NCBI RefSeq assembly: GCF_051106095.1
Contig: NC_135783.1
Span: 61,173,947 to 61,237,946, forward strand
Length of the DNA: 64,000 nt
DNA from: Pogona vitticeps
Taxonomy: Eukaryota > Chordata > Lepidosauria > Squamata > Agamidae
Direction of reading: 5' to 3'
Shown: in pieces, positions 1 through 15,200 of the stretch
Layout of the letters: each line of letters begins with the position of its first letter
How positions within the stretch are numbered: the stretch's first letter is position 1
Notes under the pieces: model-generated
Seen by the model: only the letters and a program-made list of their open reading frames with translations
The model's database searches: none
Told to the model about the DNA's origin: nothing
Position numbers and translations under genes: made by a program

Positions 1-48
1 CGCCGCGGCTCAGCTGAGCCAAGAGAGGATCACTGTGTTCACCAGGCA

Positions 49-95
<47 letters not shown>

Positions 96-1320
96 GCACG
101 CACGCACGCGCGCGCGCGCGCGCTCCTGCCGAATGGGGTTGGGTTTACGGAACTAGTTGGCTGTCCCAGCTGCGAGCTGAGGGCGCTCTAGTTCTGGCTG
201 GCCTCTGTGGGGCAGAGCAAGAGGTAGCAGCATTGCAACCCCCAACCCCACCACCGCCCGCTCAAAATGCCACCCACATCCACCTTGTTGCAGAAGCTGT
301 TCAACAAAAAGACAAGGCTTGCTCACTCCCTGCAAGGAGCTCAAGGAGGAGGGCACCTCCAGGTAGGGAGGAGGCAAGGCAAGCCGGCCGAAAGGGTGCA
401 GGGCTGTGGGCACGGAGTGGGGGGCTTCCTTTCAGCTCTTTGCCAGATTGCCTGCAAGTGCAACGTGGTCTGCATACAGTGCACGACCAGCACACTTCCT
501 CCTCCATCTCCATCCCCAACTCGAGGAAGAAGACTCAGGGGGATTTGCCTTTTTCTTTTCCTCCTGATTTCTCCCCCCTCTGTCCCAAGGAGCCCGGAGG
601 GAGGGAAGTGACTTGGCTCGCGCAGCTGATCTTCCGCCTAGGCGAAAATCAAATAGATGTGTGTCTTCGCCAAAACTTCAAGTAACGTTGCTTTCTTTTG
701 TCTTGGGGGCGGGGCTTCGCCGGCCCTCCTTCGCCCCCTCCAAGTGTCAACTTGTCCCTCTTGGCACTCCCTTTGAGAAGCGTAGCTTTCCTGAAGTGGA
801 AAACCGACAACGCTCCTCCCCCACTCCCTTTCCTCCTTGCAAGCTGCTTCCCCCCCCCCCCCCCCCGAAAGCTTCTTGGTTGCTGAGGAGGAGCAAGGAG
901 AGCAGGGCTCGGCTCGCCCCTTCCTGCTTCGTCCAAAGCTTTACAGACACCCCAGAGGTCTTCTTGCCTTCCTTGGGCTGGTTGGACAAGCCACCTTTCA
1001 ATCATGAAATGCAAAAATGACATTTTCTCTTTGCCTCCGCCCCTAGGGTGGAAGTTGGCAGGCAGATAAAGAACGTTAAAGGAAGGAAGAGATGAGGAAG
1101 GCTGCTTGTTTTCAAAGGGGAGTTTAGAATTACCAGAGAGGGCTGCCAGGATCCTGCCACAACAGGACAGATTTGTGGGTGCAGACTGCAACTTCCAGAA
1201 TTGGGGGATTCTGGGAGCTGTAGCTGAATAACTGCAGCTCTGCACCTGTGGGGATAGAGGCTTGTTTCTCTGACAGATCTTTCTGTCTGGCATTTGCCTT
1301 ACTTTACAGCCAAATAACTA
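1..1320. other. GC-rich unassigned sequence
   Basis: GC-rich and locally CpG-rich, unlike the AT-rich introns nearby. It holds a CT/CA/CG dinucleotide run (about 49-123), a poly-C run (851-866) and, at ~1185-1225, a short palindromic motif (tgcaacttccag...ctgggagctgtag) of the kind found inside reptile MITEs. By position it should be in the intron between NUP133 exons 23 and 24 or beyond the 3' end. The open frames here are of low complexity and I do not call a gene. Confidence 0.4.
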
Positions 1321-1323
1321 GAC

Positions 1324-2400
<1,077 letters not shown>

Positions 2401-2436
2401 AGCAAAATTTGGGGCAGTTAATATTTTAGACTGCAA

Positions 2437-2569
2437 CAGTCCACGCACGGACGCCCCCACCCCCACCCCATTCATGGACGCCGGCAGCAGTGGCAGCCCC
2501 CCCCCGGTCCTTGGAAGAATGGTCTTCAACAAAACTGGTCCCTGGCATTAAAAAGGTTGGGGACCACTG
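2437..2569 (+). mobile_element. hAT-like MITE fragment, right end only
   Basis: Ends ggttggggaccactg, the mirror of the left end of the element at 8075 (cagccgtccccaacc). The left boundary is approximate and no left terminal repeat was found, so this looks truncated. Confidence 0.6.
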
Positions 2570-3154
2570 CCATAAAACAACTGCACAACAGACACCATGG
2601 CAATAGCTGCATGCACCAAAGTCCCCAACAGGATACTGACGTTAACTAATTCTTTAGCTATGGGTATCCAGTGAGGTCTGCACATACTATGTTAAACCAT
2701 ATTCCAGAGGGATAATCATGCTAGTCTGTTAGAACAGGAAAGAGCTTGCTGCACTTTAGAGATTATACTTGCACAAGATGCTTTGTTATTTTCAACTTCT
2801 AGCATCACATCAACATTCTCAAAGTTCTCTACAGTTAATGCTTCAAGAACAATTCTAAATATGACCTTTCAGAGAGAAACATGTATAAATTCTCTGAAAA
2901 TTCAAAGCACACATGCTGGGAAAATGTACATTCTTGTTTATGGTTCCCTGCGTGATTTTTAACCTAATTTCAAAGACATATCATTAATAAAGAGGAGGAT
3001 GCCAGTAATCAAACGTTAGGATTCAGTTGGATTTTAGGTGACAGCAGAAAGGATATGAAGGCTGGTTTTTTTTAACAAATGATAAAAACTTCAACTAGAT
3101 CAACATCCATTTTCTCTTGATAAAAAAATCACTGAAACTCATTCATTCTCATAC

Positions 3155-3235
3155 CTCATCAATATATTCCAGCAGATCAAGTGCCTTCTTGAAGTCAAAT
3201 TCATTAGCCCTTCTGTTCTCATCGCTTATGTATAA
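3155..3235 (-). CDS. NUP133: NUP133 exon 23 (last in window)
   Basis: Residues ~1029-1055. Reads [20 protein letters not shown] then DE, matching human [20 protein letters not shown]. The remaining ~98 residues, ending YVQGQ in human, were not found between 1 and 3154. Confidence 0.94.
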
Positions 3236-6200
3236 CTATTATGTAAAAGATTGAAACACAAAAGAGTGGACATTTTAAAAATTAATTCCACTAATACTAA
3301 AATGGACAGCACTGCATCAAAAGTTGCTATATGATAGACTTCAATTTACATACCATTTAAGGTTGTCTATTGTGATAGGAACCTAGAGCCACTAATAAGT
3401 ACTCCATTATACAAGTCCATACTGATATGCAAGGGAATATCTGCTATACAGTATCCTGAAAACATATGAAGACATGCAGAATCCTCAAGAGAGTTTTATA
3501 TTTTAGTAACTGGCTGCCTGAATGGGGTTTTTAAATAGATTGTTGTGTCTTACTGTTTTGAATGTGTTTCTGGTATTGCTTTTGTTAACCATTTGTTAGT
3601 GTGGTATTCCTTTTTTAGAATTTGCATACTTATTGTTATTAGCTTTACATATTCTTTTAATGATGTAAGCCACATTGGGCCCTTTTTCAAAGAGAAAGGT
3701 AAGTAAAAGTATTTTACATAAATAAACAAACAAACAATCAAACAAACAAACAAACGCTTCAGCATTATTCACTTTAATATACTTTAATATACAGTATGAG
3801 GGTAAAAACCTAAAACAGAATGAGATTTTTGGCAGGAATATTTCCCATCTCCCTCTGCCTCTAGCTATGATCTCTAAAAATCTCTGGGATAAGGGTTGAT
3901 ATATTTAACATTAGTAAGCATTTCCCACTGGTGTGGGAAAGAATGTAGTGGTATGTAAACAATAATGCATGGCTGAAGTATGAAAAGATCATCATCTGAA
4001 TTAGGCTCAGACACTGTAGCTTGTAATCTACAATATTATTGTATTTTATTTTCTCATTAGTATTTCTCCCCCTAATTATGTACATCTAGTTGAATGACTA
4101 TGAGGTGAAACAAAAACACCTATGCTGGTGTTAGGAACTCAAAATGGGAGCTGACAATGACCCAAGATGGAACACTGGGCATCACAGTTGTCTTGGCTTC
4201 ATTACAGCTATTAAAAGGAATTCCTTCCTTTTGTTGTTCAACTTCCTCTGAAATGCCTTTGCCAAACCTAAACACACATACATTCAGGCTCCTTTCTGCC
4301 CTCTGGATGAGTTCCATGGAACACAGAAACAGGAAGAAAACTGTCTCTAGAAGTACAATATTTTTACCCCCAAATGTCTGGCAATTAAAAAAATGTTTTA
4401 CCACATTTAGTTAAACCTTGATGCTTCTTACATTTTATTACAAGCAAGTATATTGGCTTGAAACTTTTTGAAAATTAATTTCAGTGGTATCCCATATTCC
4501 TCCTATTATCAAATGAATACAAAGAACTTGCCCAGCCAATCCGATTAGTTACACCTTTATAAAGCAATCATCACAACTGAAGGAAAGAGAGCTAACTGTG
4601 TACATGGCCATGACCTGTTGAATAAAGGCATCTGGATATGGGGCCAGAAGATAGTTAAACAGAGATGAACATCAGCAACTCATCTGAAAATAGGAACATT
4701 CCTGTGGTTGAGCCCTAGAATAGTTATAACCATATTTGTTCTAAGGAGCTCAAGGCAATACAGAGTTCTCTAGCTCTGTTTTGTCCTCACAACTGCCCAT
4801 GAGTCAAGATTACGCTGAGGATCAGGTCTGAATTGTTAGTCTAGAACTGCACAACAGACATACAATTTTTGTCACGCTCCCTTCAGGGATTCTCCAGCAC
4901 AGTATAGCATGTAGCCAGGAGGCCTGTAGAAGTTAGGAAGGAGTGGCAAAACTGGATGTTCTAACTTGGAGAAGATATTTTCTGCTAGAACAAAGCCACC
5001 TTTGGATACTACTCATTCTTGATACACTGCTATTGCTGTGTACTGATTTCACAAAGCATAATCAGAGAAGCCCTGTTGTAACTTATCTCACATACTGTCT
5101 ACACAGTGAGCCATTCACTGGGTTTTATTTCTACAGTGTTGTAGAGCATGTGGGCTAATTCAATGACATTCTTGCATTCCTGGATCACTGCTTTCAACTG
5201 ATCAAAATGGTAGCTTTACTCAGGAATTTGCCAATTTTAGAGAGGTAAAAATTTCTCAATGGTCTCAGTCATTCTTTAAATGGCAATGCTTATTTATGTA
5301 GTGATAGGTTGACTAAAAGGGACGTCGTGGTGGCGCTGTGGGCCAAACCGCTGAAGCCTGTGCTGCAGGGTCAGAAGACCAGCAGTCGTAAGATCGAACC
5401 CATGCAACGGACTGAGCTCCCATCACTTTGTCCCAGCTCCACGCCAACCTAGCAGTTCGAAAGCATGTAAATGCGAGTAGATAAATAGGTACCATCTCAG
5501 TGGGAAGGTAAAACGGCGTTCCCTAATCACACTGGCCACGTGACAACGGAAACTGTCTTTGGACAAGCGCTGGCTCTACGGCTTGAAAATGGGATGAGCA
5601 CCGCCCCCTAGAGTTGGACACAACTGGACTAAAAAAATATCAAGGGGAACCTTTACCTTTAGGTTGACTAAACATGAACTTCTACTGTATAACTTCTTGA
5701 AAACAGATTCTCTCCAATTCAAGAAAAACAGGTATGTGAACATAGAAGCTTTAGTAGGTGAGCATTGGAGGAGGCTGATCAAGGGTCTCTTGTGAGTCTC
5801 CGGAAGATGACTCATTTTCTGTTCTGTGTGACAATGGGTACAACAATGCACTGCTGGGAAGGGGCAATAATGACTACTTATTACTATGTAGCTCATCAGA
5901 GAAGAATGCATGCCAGTGCTGTTTGTTCTAAAGCAAAGCAGAGCCATCATGGTAAGATACTAAATTCACTGATACAAGACAAGAATAGGGCATAACCAGA
6001 AAGCAAAAGGGGAATGAACATGAAACGTTACTGGGAAAGCTCCAATATGGGTAGCATCCAAATGGACATACAGTCTCAGAAGTATTTTTGTCCAGCAACA
6101 TAACATAACACTGCTATTCAGGAACACAAAGCCATGTTAGAGAGCCATAACTAGCCTTTATCAGATTCAGTATCAGTTCTTTTTAAATGGTGGAGACTCC

Positions 6201-9200
6201 AGTCCTCCACACTTTAAAAGAGCATGCAATTCTTTGAAGAATTAAGTTATACTGTTTACATACTGTACTGACGTTCAATATGATTCAATTTGGACAGGGT
6301 AGTCTCCATAAAGTAGTAACTAGGAAGTTGGGAGATCCAAGTTTTAGTTCCTACTAAGCGGTGTGATTCACCATGACCAGTCACACACTGGAATAGTAGT
6401 TATGAGGACAGACTGGAAAAGATGAGAACCATGTACACTGCCTTGTGCTCAAGATGGGATATAAATGCAGCTAGCATATTTGTAATAAAGATCCCAGACA
6501 TTTAGGTTAATAATTTCTAATATTATTGAGACAATTAGCGATACTTACCTCAATCAGCTGAGAAGCACTCAATACAGGCATCTCATTGAGATTTAACTTT
6601 TTCTCAGCCAGTAATTGTTCAGGTAGAGTTTCTTGGTGAAGGAGAAAGCATTCTTGTTCAGTAATTTCTTGTATACATTAAAGAAAAACAGAAACACATA
6701 TTACCGTAATTAATTATTTCAAAGACAGTAAAAATAAGTTGTTCTCAAAATTGTTTAACCTACTACGAACATCTCATTGCACCATATGAGGCCTTTGCTG
6801 ATTTCCCCCATAAGTATCTGGCTACTAACCCCTAATACAGAATTTAAGGGGTAGCGCTTATGTCCTGCAGATTGTGTTACGTTCATTTCAACTGCTGCAG
6901 ATACCAAGGGTGGAAATTCTAACCACGTATTGAGGACTCGTAAACCATAACTATTGCTATATGCTTTTTGCTAGCAATGTGTCATGGTACCTATCTGTGA
7001 AAACATATAGCAATGCTGTCAGCATCCATTATTCAGGAACTCTGCTTCCTTCTCACACTTTTGCACCAAAATTCAGCACAGAATTCTATAATCATGCTGA
7101 CCTTTCTGAAAAAGATGGATGGCAGAAACACAAGGCATAATTACAGTGTAGGATGGCCTATTTTAGCAGCTCAGCCTCATCTTCCAATAAGCTGAAATTA
7201 TAAAACCACTTTAAGTCAGACTCTGCGCTGGGGATACAGACACATTTGATTTCAAAATCATGGGAAGCACAGGAAGAAGACAAGCTCATGGGGGAATGAA
7301 CAGCTTGCTTTGCAAAGCAAGCCCTGGGACTGGTGTCTATAGTTCCCATGGCAATGAACCAGCACACAACTGAGAGTAAAAGAGAACTAAAAATCAAAGG
7401 ACTATTTCCATATATGCAGAACCTTAAGGGGAAGAAACAGTACCTTCAATTTTATCGTTCATCATCACATCTGATATATCTGAAGCCAACACTGATAATT
7501 TACTCAAGCCAAGAAGAGTTTTCTTCTTTGCAAAGTACCGTGTTTCTGTATTTGCTAAATTCTGCAGTGTTCGATGAGCCTAACACAAGAAAAAGCATTT
7601 TAATATTTATAGGTACAAAAAGTTATGAAATATTAAATATCAAGATCAGAAGTGTAGCTCAATAAACTCTTCTTAAATACTAATTTTCATGACAATTACA
7701 GTAGAATATCATCCCATTCTCAGGATTGGCATCTGCAGTTTCACTTATTTGCAATATGCTGCAGCCCTATATACAGTGCACAAGGGTGCCCCCATTGTGG
7801 CTTTGTCCTGTCCCCCTTGTATGATGTATATAGGTTTCTCTTGTATCTGTGGTTTCAACCACCCATGGAAGATGTGGAACGAATCCCATGTGAATATACA
7901 TATAGGATACAACAGTCCTTTTGTATACATGTATTATGTTTGTAAATACTATTTTAAAATTCTCAGATGGCATAATAAAAGTTTTCCTCCTATCCTACAC
8001 TAAGCCATTTTGTAATTTTTTTCAGCAACATCATACAAAGAAAGCTTGAAGGCTGTTAGGCTGATCCATTACACCAGCCGTCCCCAACCTTTTTGGAACC
8101 ACAGACCAGTTGAGGGGATGGGCTCCATGCACAGGTGGGTGCATCCCCACGCTTGCTGGTGGCCATGTCATGCTTGTGGGGAGCATTGTGCTTGCGCAGG
8201 TGCGCATGAGTGCAACACGCCCACCGTGCATGCGTGCGGGGGGTGGTGGGGGTGGCGGAGATCCGTCTCTGCAGCCCAGTCCTGGGAAACCCACGGACCG
8301 GGGGTTGGGGACCCCTGCATTACACAGTAGAAGTACGCCACAGGGTAAAATAGCTACTGAAGATGAAAAACAGATCTATCATTATTTTCCTTACCACCGG
8401 GATTTTCACAAGAACTAAAGAAAAGTCACAACTCATAGCTTAGTTTTGAATAACTGTAATGATCAGAAAGAGGAATTCACTAAAACCGAGAGCATCAGGC
8501 ATGAAAGACACACAGCACTTCTTCTTTTTTTAAAAAAAATGCTCACTTAAAATACCTGATTCTTTTCTGTAATGCTATGTAAGCCTTCAAGCTGGATACT
8601 TTTTGAAACTTTATATATATATTGTAGTTCATAAACAAAACAAGCACATTGATCTGAAGGGGGGGGGGGAAGCCTAACTAGAAAGCTTACAGAATCTACT
8701 CTGCTATCTACTCATGTTAACTGAACAACCTCATGTTACAGTTAAAGAAAAACTGTTAATTCCTGTGGATGTCTGTTATTGTTATGTGACACCATGTTGC
8801 TGCTAACTTACGGCATTTCTAAAAATTAGAGACCTCCAAAAACTCATACGGTTAGCAACACAGGTTTTGAGAGCTGAAGGATCTGACTTTTTTAATTGAG
8901 TCAATCCACCTCACACTCAATGATATTGTGGAAGGCCTCATGAAACAGCAAATGTAACACAATTTACTAAGAAAATAACACTATTGGATATCATTTCCCT
9001 TTACTCATGGAAGGAACATGGTTAAGTCCAGAAGAGTTCATTAGAACATGAAAGTCATACTTGGATACAACAGAGGAGGACAGGAGAAGACTTGTAACAA
9101 GAATAGTTAAGTATTTTCTCATATATTAAAGCAAAGCAAAAGCAAAGCTTGCTGCTTATATACCGCCACATAGTGCTTCAAGCACTCTCTGGGTGGATTA

Positions 9201-12200
9201 CAAGTGAATTATGCAGGCTACACATTGCCCCCACAGCGAGCTAGGTACTCATTTTACCGACCTCGGAAGGATAGAAGGCTGAGTCAACCTTGAGCCGGCT
9301 ACCTGGGATTTGAACCCCAGGTCGTGAGCACAGTTTTAGCTGCAGTACAGTGGTTGCTGCTATGTGCTGTTGTCAGAAATGACTTACAGCAACCCTAACA
9401 GGGTTTTCAAGGCATGTGAGGTATTTAAAGAGTGGTTGTACGATTCCCCCCACCCCAGCGAGTTTCCATGGCAGAGTCAGGGAATCGAATCCAGGTCTCC
9501 TGAGTCTTAGCCCATTACTATATCACTCTGGGTACGTGTATCGGAGCATACCTTTTCAAAATCATTACTGTTGATGTCATGTAACCAACTGAGATGCTCA
9601 TGAGCTTGCAAGAAATTGGCCAATTGGCCATGCTGGGCAATGGGTTGAGTTAAGAGTTTTCCACGTTTTCCTTTCTCCAAATACCAACGAAAAAGGAACT
9701 CTGAAAAATTCTAAAAGTTACAAATGCATAAGCGTCTTTTTCTCTCTGAATGCAGCCTGTTTGCATGTCTTGTCTGAATATGGCACTTCTCTGAATATAA
9801 CACTTCCTGTAATGAGTACAGGAAATAGATATACAAAGGAAGCCACTTATTTTCTACAGATTTACAATTCAGTAATGGCCCATTAGCTTTCCATATGACC
9901 AATAAGAAACAGATGAATCCATTTAACCCAAAACAAAGTTTCTAGCTAAATAGTGGGATATAGCAATAGATATTTTCTAGTTTATAAAGTAAATTTTGGG
10001 TATTTTTTTAACTGCAAGCCATGGAAGCCAACAAGGCAAACAAGAGTAATTGGAGATAGAAACAAAGCAAGAAAAAAAAACAGCACATACTCTGGAGAGA
10101 ACCATAAGTGCTCACAGCTGTCCTGAAACGAATGTTTATATTGGCATACTGTTCTCTGCACCACCTTCTGTATGTATGTGCTTACAGATATGTGTGTGCT
10201 TATGGATTTGTACACACACAAACATCTATGTCCAAGTGTGTGGGGACTGTATCTTCACAAGGGGAATGGAAATGGCATGCTTCAAAGTATCCTATCTGCT
10301 ATTATTCTTTTTGTGTGTTCTGTGCTTTTAAAATTATGTTAAAATCCAGTTTAATACCTATAGTTCTACAGTAGAATCTTAAAACTGGTCTAATCTCTGC
10401 TCTTGTGTACAGATTGATCAGCTACAAAGCAATAAAGTACAGTGGTGCCTCGCTTAACGAGCGCCCCGTACAGCGATGAATTCACATAGCAATCCCTTTT
10501 CCGGGATCGCTAATGCGAAGGCATCGTGTCGGCCCCAATGGGTGAAATTCGCATAGCGAAGATCAGTAAGCATTTCGCTTACCGACCTTCGCTTTGTGAC
10601 CCGTGGATCAGCTGTTTAGCGGGTCCAAAATGGCTGCCGGAACACCCGAAATGGCCGCGGGCAGCGTTTTTGCGCCCTTGGTAAGCGAGGGGAGGGTGCG
10701 AAAACGCTGTGCGCGGCCATTTCGGGTGTTCTGGCGGCCATTGTGGACCCGCCGAACAGCTGATCCGCAGTCTCGCTGCGGCCGAAATGGCTGCGCGCAG
10801 CGTTTTTGCGCCCTCCCCTCGCTTACTGAGGGCGCAAAAATGGCTGCCGGACCCAGAAAACATCGCTGTACGGTGAGTTTTCTGCCAATTTGGAATGCAT
10901 TAAACGATTAATGGCTTTTTTTGATCCGTACAGCGATGTTTTCGCATAGCGAAGGTTAATCCGGAACGGATTAACCTCAGTATGCGAGGCACCACTGTAC
11001 TGTAAAATACTGTATGGTAGAACCTAATATTTCTGTGAGCCTCATAATGTGTAACTTCATTTAGGACACATCCTCCAATACCAGTACTGAAAAAACATTT
11101 ATGTAGGGGACAGGAAATGGGTGAAACTTGATTAGTGTTTTCCTACATGGGAAAACAGAATTTCTAATTAAAATTAAGCATAGGAGATGACTGAGTATGT
11201 CTTTAGTAGGGGGGGGGGAAACAAAAACGGTTATGGAGCATTAAAGACTAACTGCTATATTTTAATGTGAGCTTTCTTCAAGTGGACTTCACTTCAGGAA
11301 TGCTCACATTAAAGCATAATAGAGAGTCTTCACTGTGGAAAATGTTTCTGTGCCTGCCTGTTTTTTTTTTTGGTTTAATATTCTTACTCAGACTGGCTTA
11401 ACATCGCTACTTCTTTGAAGACTGAATTTTTAATACTCTATGACAGTAGAAGAGTTACTTAGCAGAGGAAAATCTGTACCATTATATATTTTAAAAATAT
11501 TTTTAAAAGAAAACAAAGTCAGTTACAAAGACATTTTCAATAAATCATTCTTATTTAACAGCAAAATTACCTGTAGGATAAATTACCTGATCAGCAAACT
11601 GGGACATGTAACGTTGCAATTTGGCCTGGTTATCAGTCTGTTCACATATTTGTATCAAAATATCGAAGTCACGGTATTTTTCTGCCAAAGCAGCAGCTAG
11701 CTGGTACTGTCCAAGTGAAACTAGCCAAGAAACATGAAAACATCCAAGATCAAACTCGCTCATCTTGTCGTCTCATTCTGATTAGATACTAAATAATTAC
11801 ACCACTTCACGGAGACAAAAGCTTAGTACTTCTTCAACACCATATCTCTACAGATGCATAGACATTTTGTCTGTCTCAAGCAATAGCCTCTTAATCAGCT
11901 ACTCATGGTGCAGTAAACATCTGGACAGTTTCAAGAAAGCTTGGAAATTTCATTCTGGCAGTCCAGAATAGCAGGGAATTATTAGCCATCAAAGGAACAG
12001 TACAATGTAACATCCCAGCACTTCTGAAACAATTAAACACTAATGGAAGAGTTTTTGCCTCTTAGCACAATACATGCACTATCTTCTAGCCACTACAAGC
12101 AATTTGACAAATTGGCAGCTGGAGAGGGAAAGATAAAGAAACACAGAGCCTTTAAAGACAGCTGCCTCTACAGTAAGTCAATTTACAGTGGGGTCTTGAC

Positions 12201-15200
12201 TTAAAAACGGCTCGAGTTAAGAACATTTTGACTTAAGAACCACTCTCATAGGAAAATATTGACTTGACTTACATACTTAGATTTGAGTTAAGAACTGAAA
12301 AAAAACCACGTGGGAGGCAGGGAAAGTGCAAAATTTGAACTTTCAGTTAACTGTTGGCCAGTGAAAAGGGTGCCTATCTGCTTCCTCACTCCTCCCAGCG
12401 TTTAGAGAGTGGATTGGGAAACTGCCTGGTACTGTCCTGCCTCGACTGTATTTTCCCTGCCTTCCCTGAACTTTTCTTGACCTAAGAAAAAAAGAAACAA
12501 AATATCCCCCTCTAGTGGTCGAAGGCAGAATAGCAGCTTCCCATTAGTTTCTATGGACGGAAAAGAGCAGATATGGATCAAATGGTTTTCAATGCATTCC
12601 TATGGGAAATGCAGATTTGACCTGAGAACTTTTTGACTTGAGAACCGCCTTCCAATACGGATTAAGTTCTCAAGTCAAGACCCCACTTGTACAAAAGCTA
12701 CAGTGCATTTACCATTAGGAGTATCATAGCACTACTGCAGGGGTGCAGGAACTAATGTTCAAGCATTAGACAATATAGGGTTCTTAATCAATAAAAAGGC
12801 TTATCTAAAGAAAGACCTGAATTCTGCACAAGCACAAGAAATGAATGATACATTTCCATGAAATCTCATCTTTTGAAAACATGGAGTAGTCCATAAGCAT
12901 TACTGATACAGTGATGCCTCGCATTGCGACGTTAATTCATTCCAGCGAAATCGATGTTGAACGAAAACATCGCAATGCGAAATAAAAAAGCCCATAGAAA
13001 CGCATTAAAACGCAATTAATGCGTTCCTAGGGGCTTCAAACTCATCGTTGAGCGAAGATCCTCCATAGCGCGGCCATTTTCGCTGCCTGTTAAGCAAGGA
13101 ATCTGTGCCAGAAAACAGCGGGCGGCCATATTTTTCCCAGCGGCCATTTTGAAACCGCCGATCAGCTGTGCGACAATGGTCACTTTGCGATGAACGGTCA
13201 TCGCAAAGCAAAAATACCCCATAGGGAACATCGTAAAGCGATTGCAAAAAGTTAGTTGCAAAGCGATTTCATCGCTAAACAGAGCGCTCGCTAAGCGAGG
13301 CACCACTGTATATGATTTGGAAGTTATGTCACATAAGCTCTAGTATTTACTAGTTTCAACATATCTAAGGCAGAAACATAGAGTTAAAAAACAGAATCCA
13401 CAGGAAAAATAAAAATAAAAACCAGATCCATACTGGAATGACCTCTTAAGAAGTTCTGTGAAAGCTAAACATAAATCTATGTCCATAGAGAAGGACAAAA
13501 GGAAACAAGTGTTTTCCTGTTCTTCTGCCTTCATATTTTCTATAATACCTGTGACATGTTTTGTTAGACCACAAGCTATTAACAGGGAATTGAACCTTGT
13601 ACAATAACAGCAGCACTTACGTAGAGGCAACAATAGTTCGGATCTTTTCTGTTGGTATTCCATTTCTAGAGTGTTGTAACGCTCCTGATATTCAGGCCGG
13701 TCCACAGATTTAAGCTGAGAAACATAACCATCTAAAAAACAATCTAACAGTGCCACCAGCTGTTCTGTCACTGTGATACGAAGCTTACTGCCAAGCTGAG
13801 GATAGGCCTTCTTCAAAATGATTTCATGTTGTTGTACTATTGCTGTTCGCACGCCAACAGATGCTTAAGGGGAAAAAATTAAAGACATTTGATCGGTGAA
13901 ACAAGTAAAATATGAAAAATGACATATGATCAAATATACAGGGGAAGTTAAAAGTGAGAGCAAATTTTAAGATATATTTCCAAAGCAAATCAGCATCCTT
14001 AGCACGTCTTTTAGTGGAACAGCAGTCAACTGCAGCACATTATCATTAAATCCAAGCATAGATTCTTTAATGACTGACAGCTGTTAATTAAAGAGTCCTC
14101 TTGGATTTCAGGTCATACATACAGCCACCCAACTAACACACTATGAGGAATTGCAGAGGGCCTCTAATTAACAATGAATTATACTGTATTAATGTCAAAT
14201 GATGTCAACTTAAACTAGCATAAGTCAGTTAACAGAATTTGGGCCACAAACTCAGAACATGCAAATTTTCCCTGTTTACTGTAAAACTACATTTCCTGTA
14301 TATAGTGCAGCTGTTTTTTATTTCCATGGCAATGCTGACTGCAAACCACTATGGGTAGATATCTTTATTACAATAATCTTAGGACTAGTTCACAAAATCA
14401 GATGTTGTACTTGATAGAAAAGTACAACATCTTTTCTTGGGTTTTGTCAGCTCTCATTTCTCCTTCCCCATTTGTTCTCTCCAAGAATATGTATGACTTC
14501 ACTTTGTGACTGAGAAACTGCATTCATTTCTAAAATGCCATAAAAGAACCCTTTATCTTTTAATTCAGGTTTGTCTTGAGTTTCCAGGGAAAGCCACTTG
14601 AAATGTTAACATGCCAGCATTTGTCCTACCAAATTATTGCTTATTTTAGGATGCAAAGCTTCAAACTATCTGCTTCATCTTGGTGTCACATATACAGGGA
14701 TTGCCAAACTGACAAAAATAACAAAGAGGTGGGCCCAAGATAGATTGGTGAATCTCTGGGTCAATTCCAATATACTAGCAACAATTTCTGATTCACATCT
14801 GTGTTACTACAGCAGCAACAAAATGTTTCCCAATCCCATTATACTGCTGGGATAAATGAAAGTTTTGGGCAACCATGAATAAATTTGTTTGTGTGGAAGA
14901 ATTATGATCTGTCTTCTGAGGGCTACCCAAATTTGTGAACTCAGAATTCTTTGGTTCTACATCTTTTGAGGGTGGATCTCAGCATTCTAGGAAACAATCA
15001 GGTTCTAAAAGTCTAAAGTCTGCCCGCTCCCACCATAAACCATAAGATAAACTAGACTAAACATCCAGGATGAGGATGTAAGAAACAAAAGCTAACAACA
15101 CTAAAAACTTAGCTCTGTATGTAAGAAAGCCAGAGACTACCCATGAAACACAGAACTCTTTGGCTTGAAACTTAAAAGAAGTGGCAACAGACTAAAAGGC

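Noticed and set aside
35-685. 216-codon open frame over CT/CA/CG repeats
   Set aside because: Starts in dinucleotide repeat and gives low-complexity protein; no recognisable domain and several competing frames.
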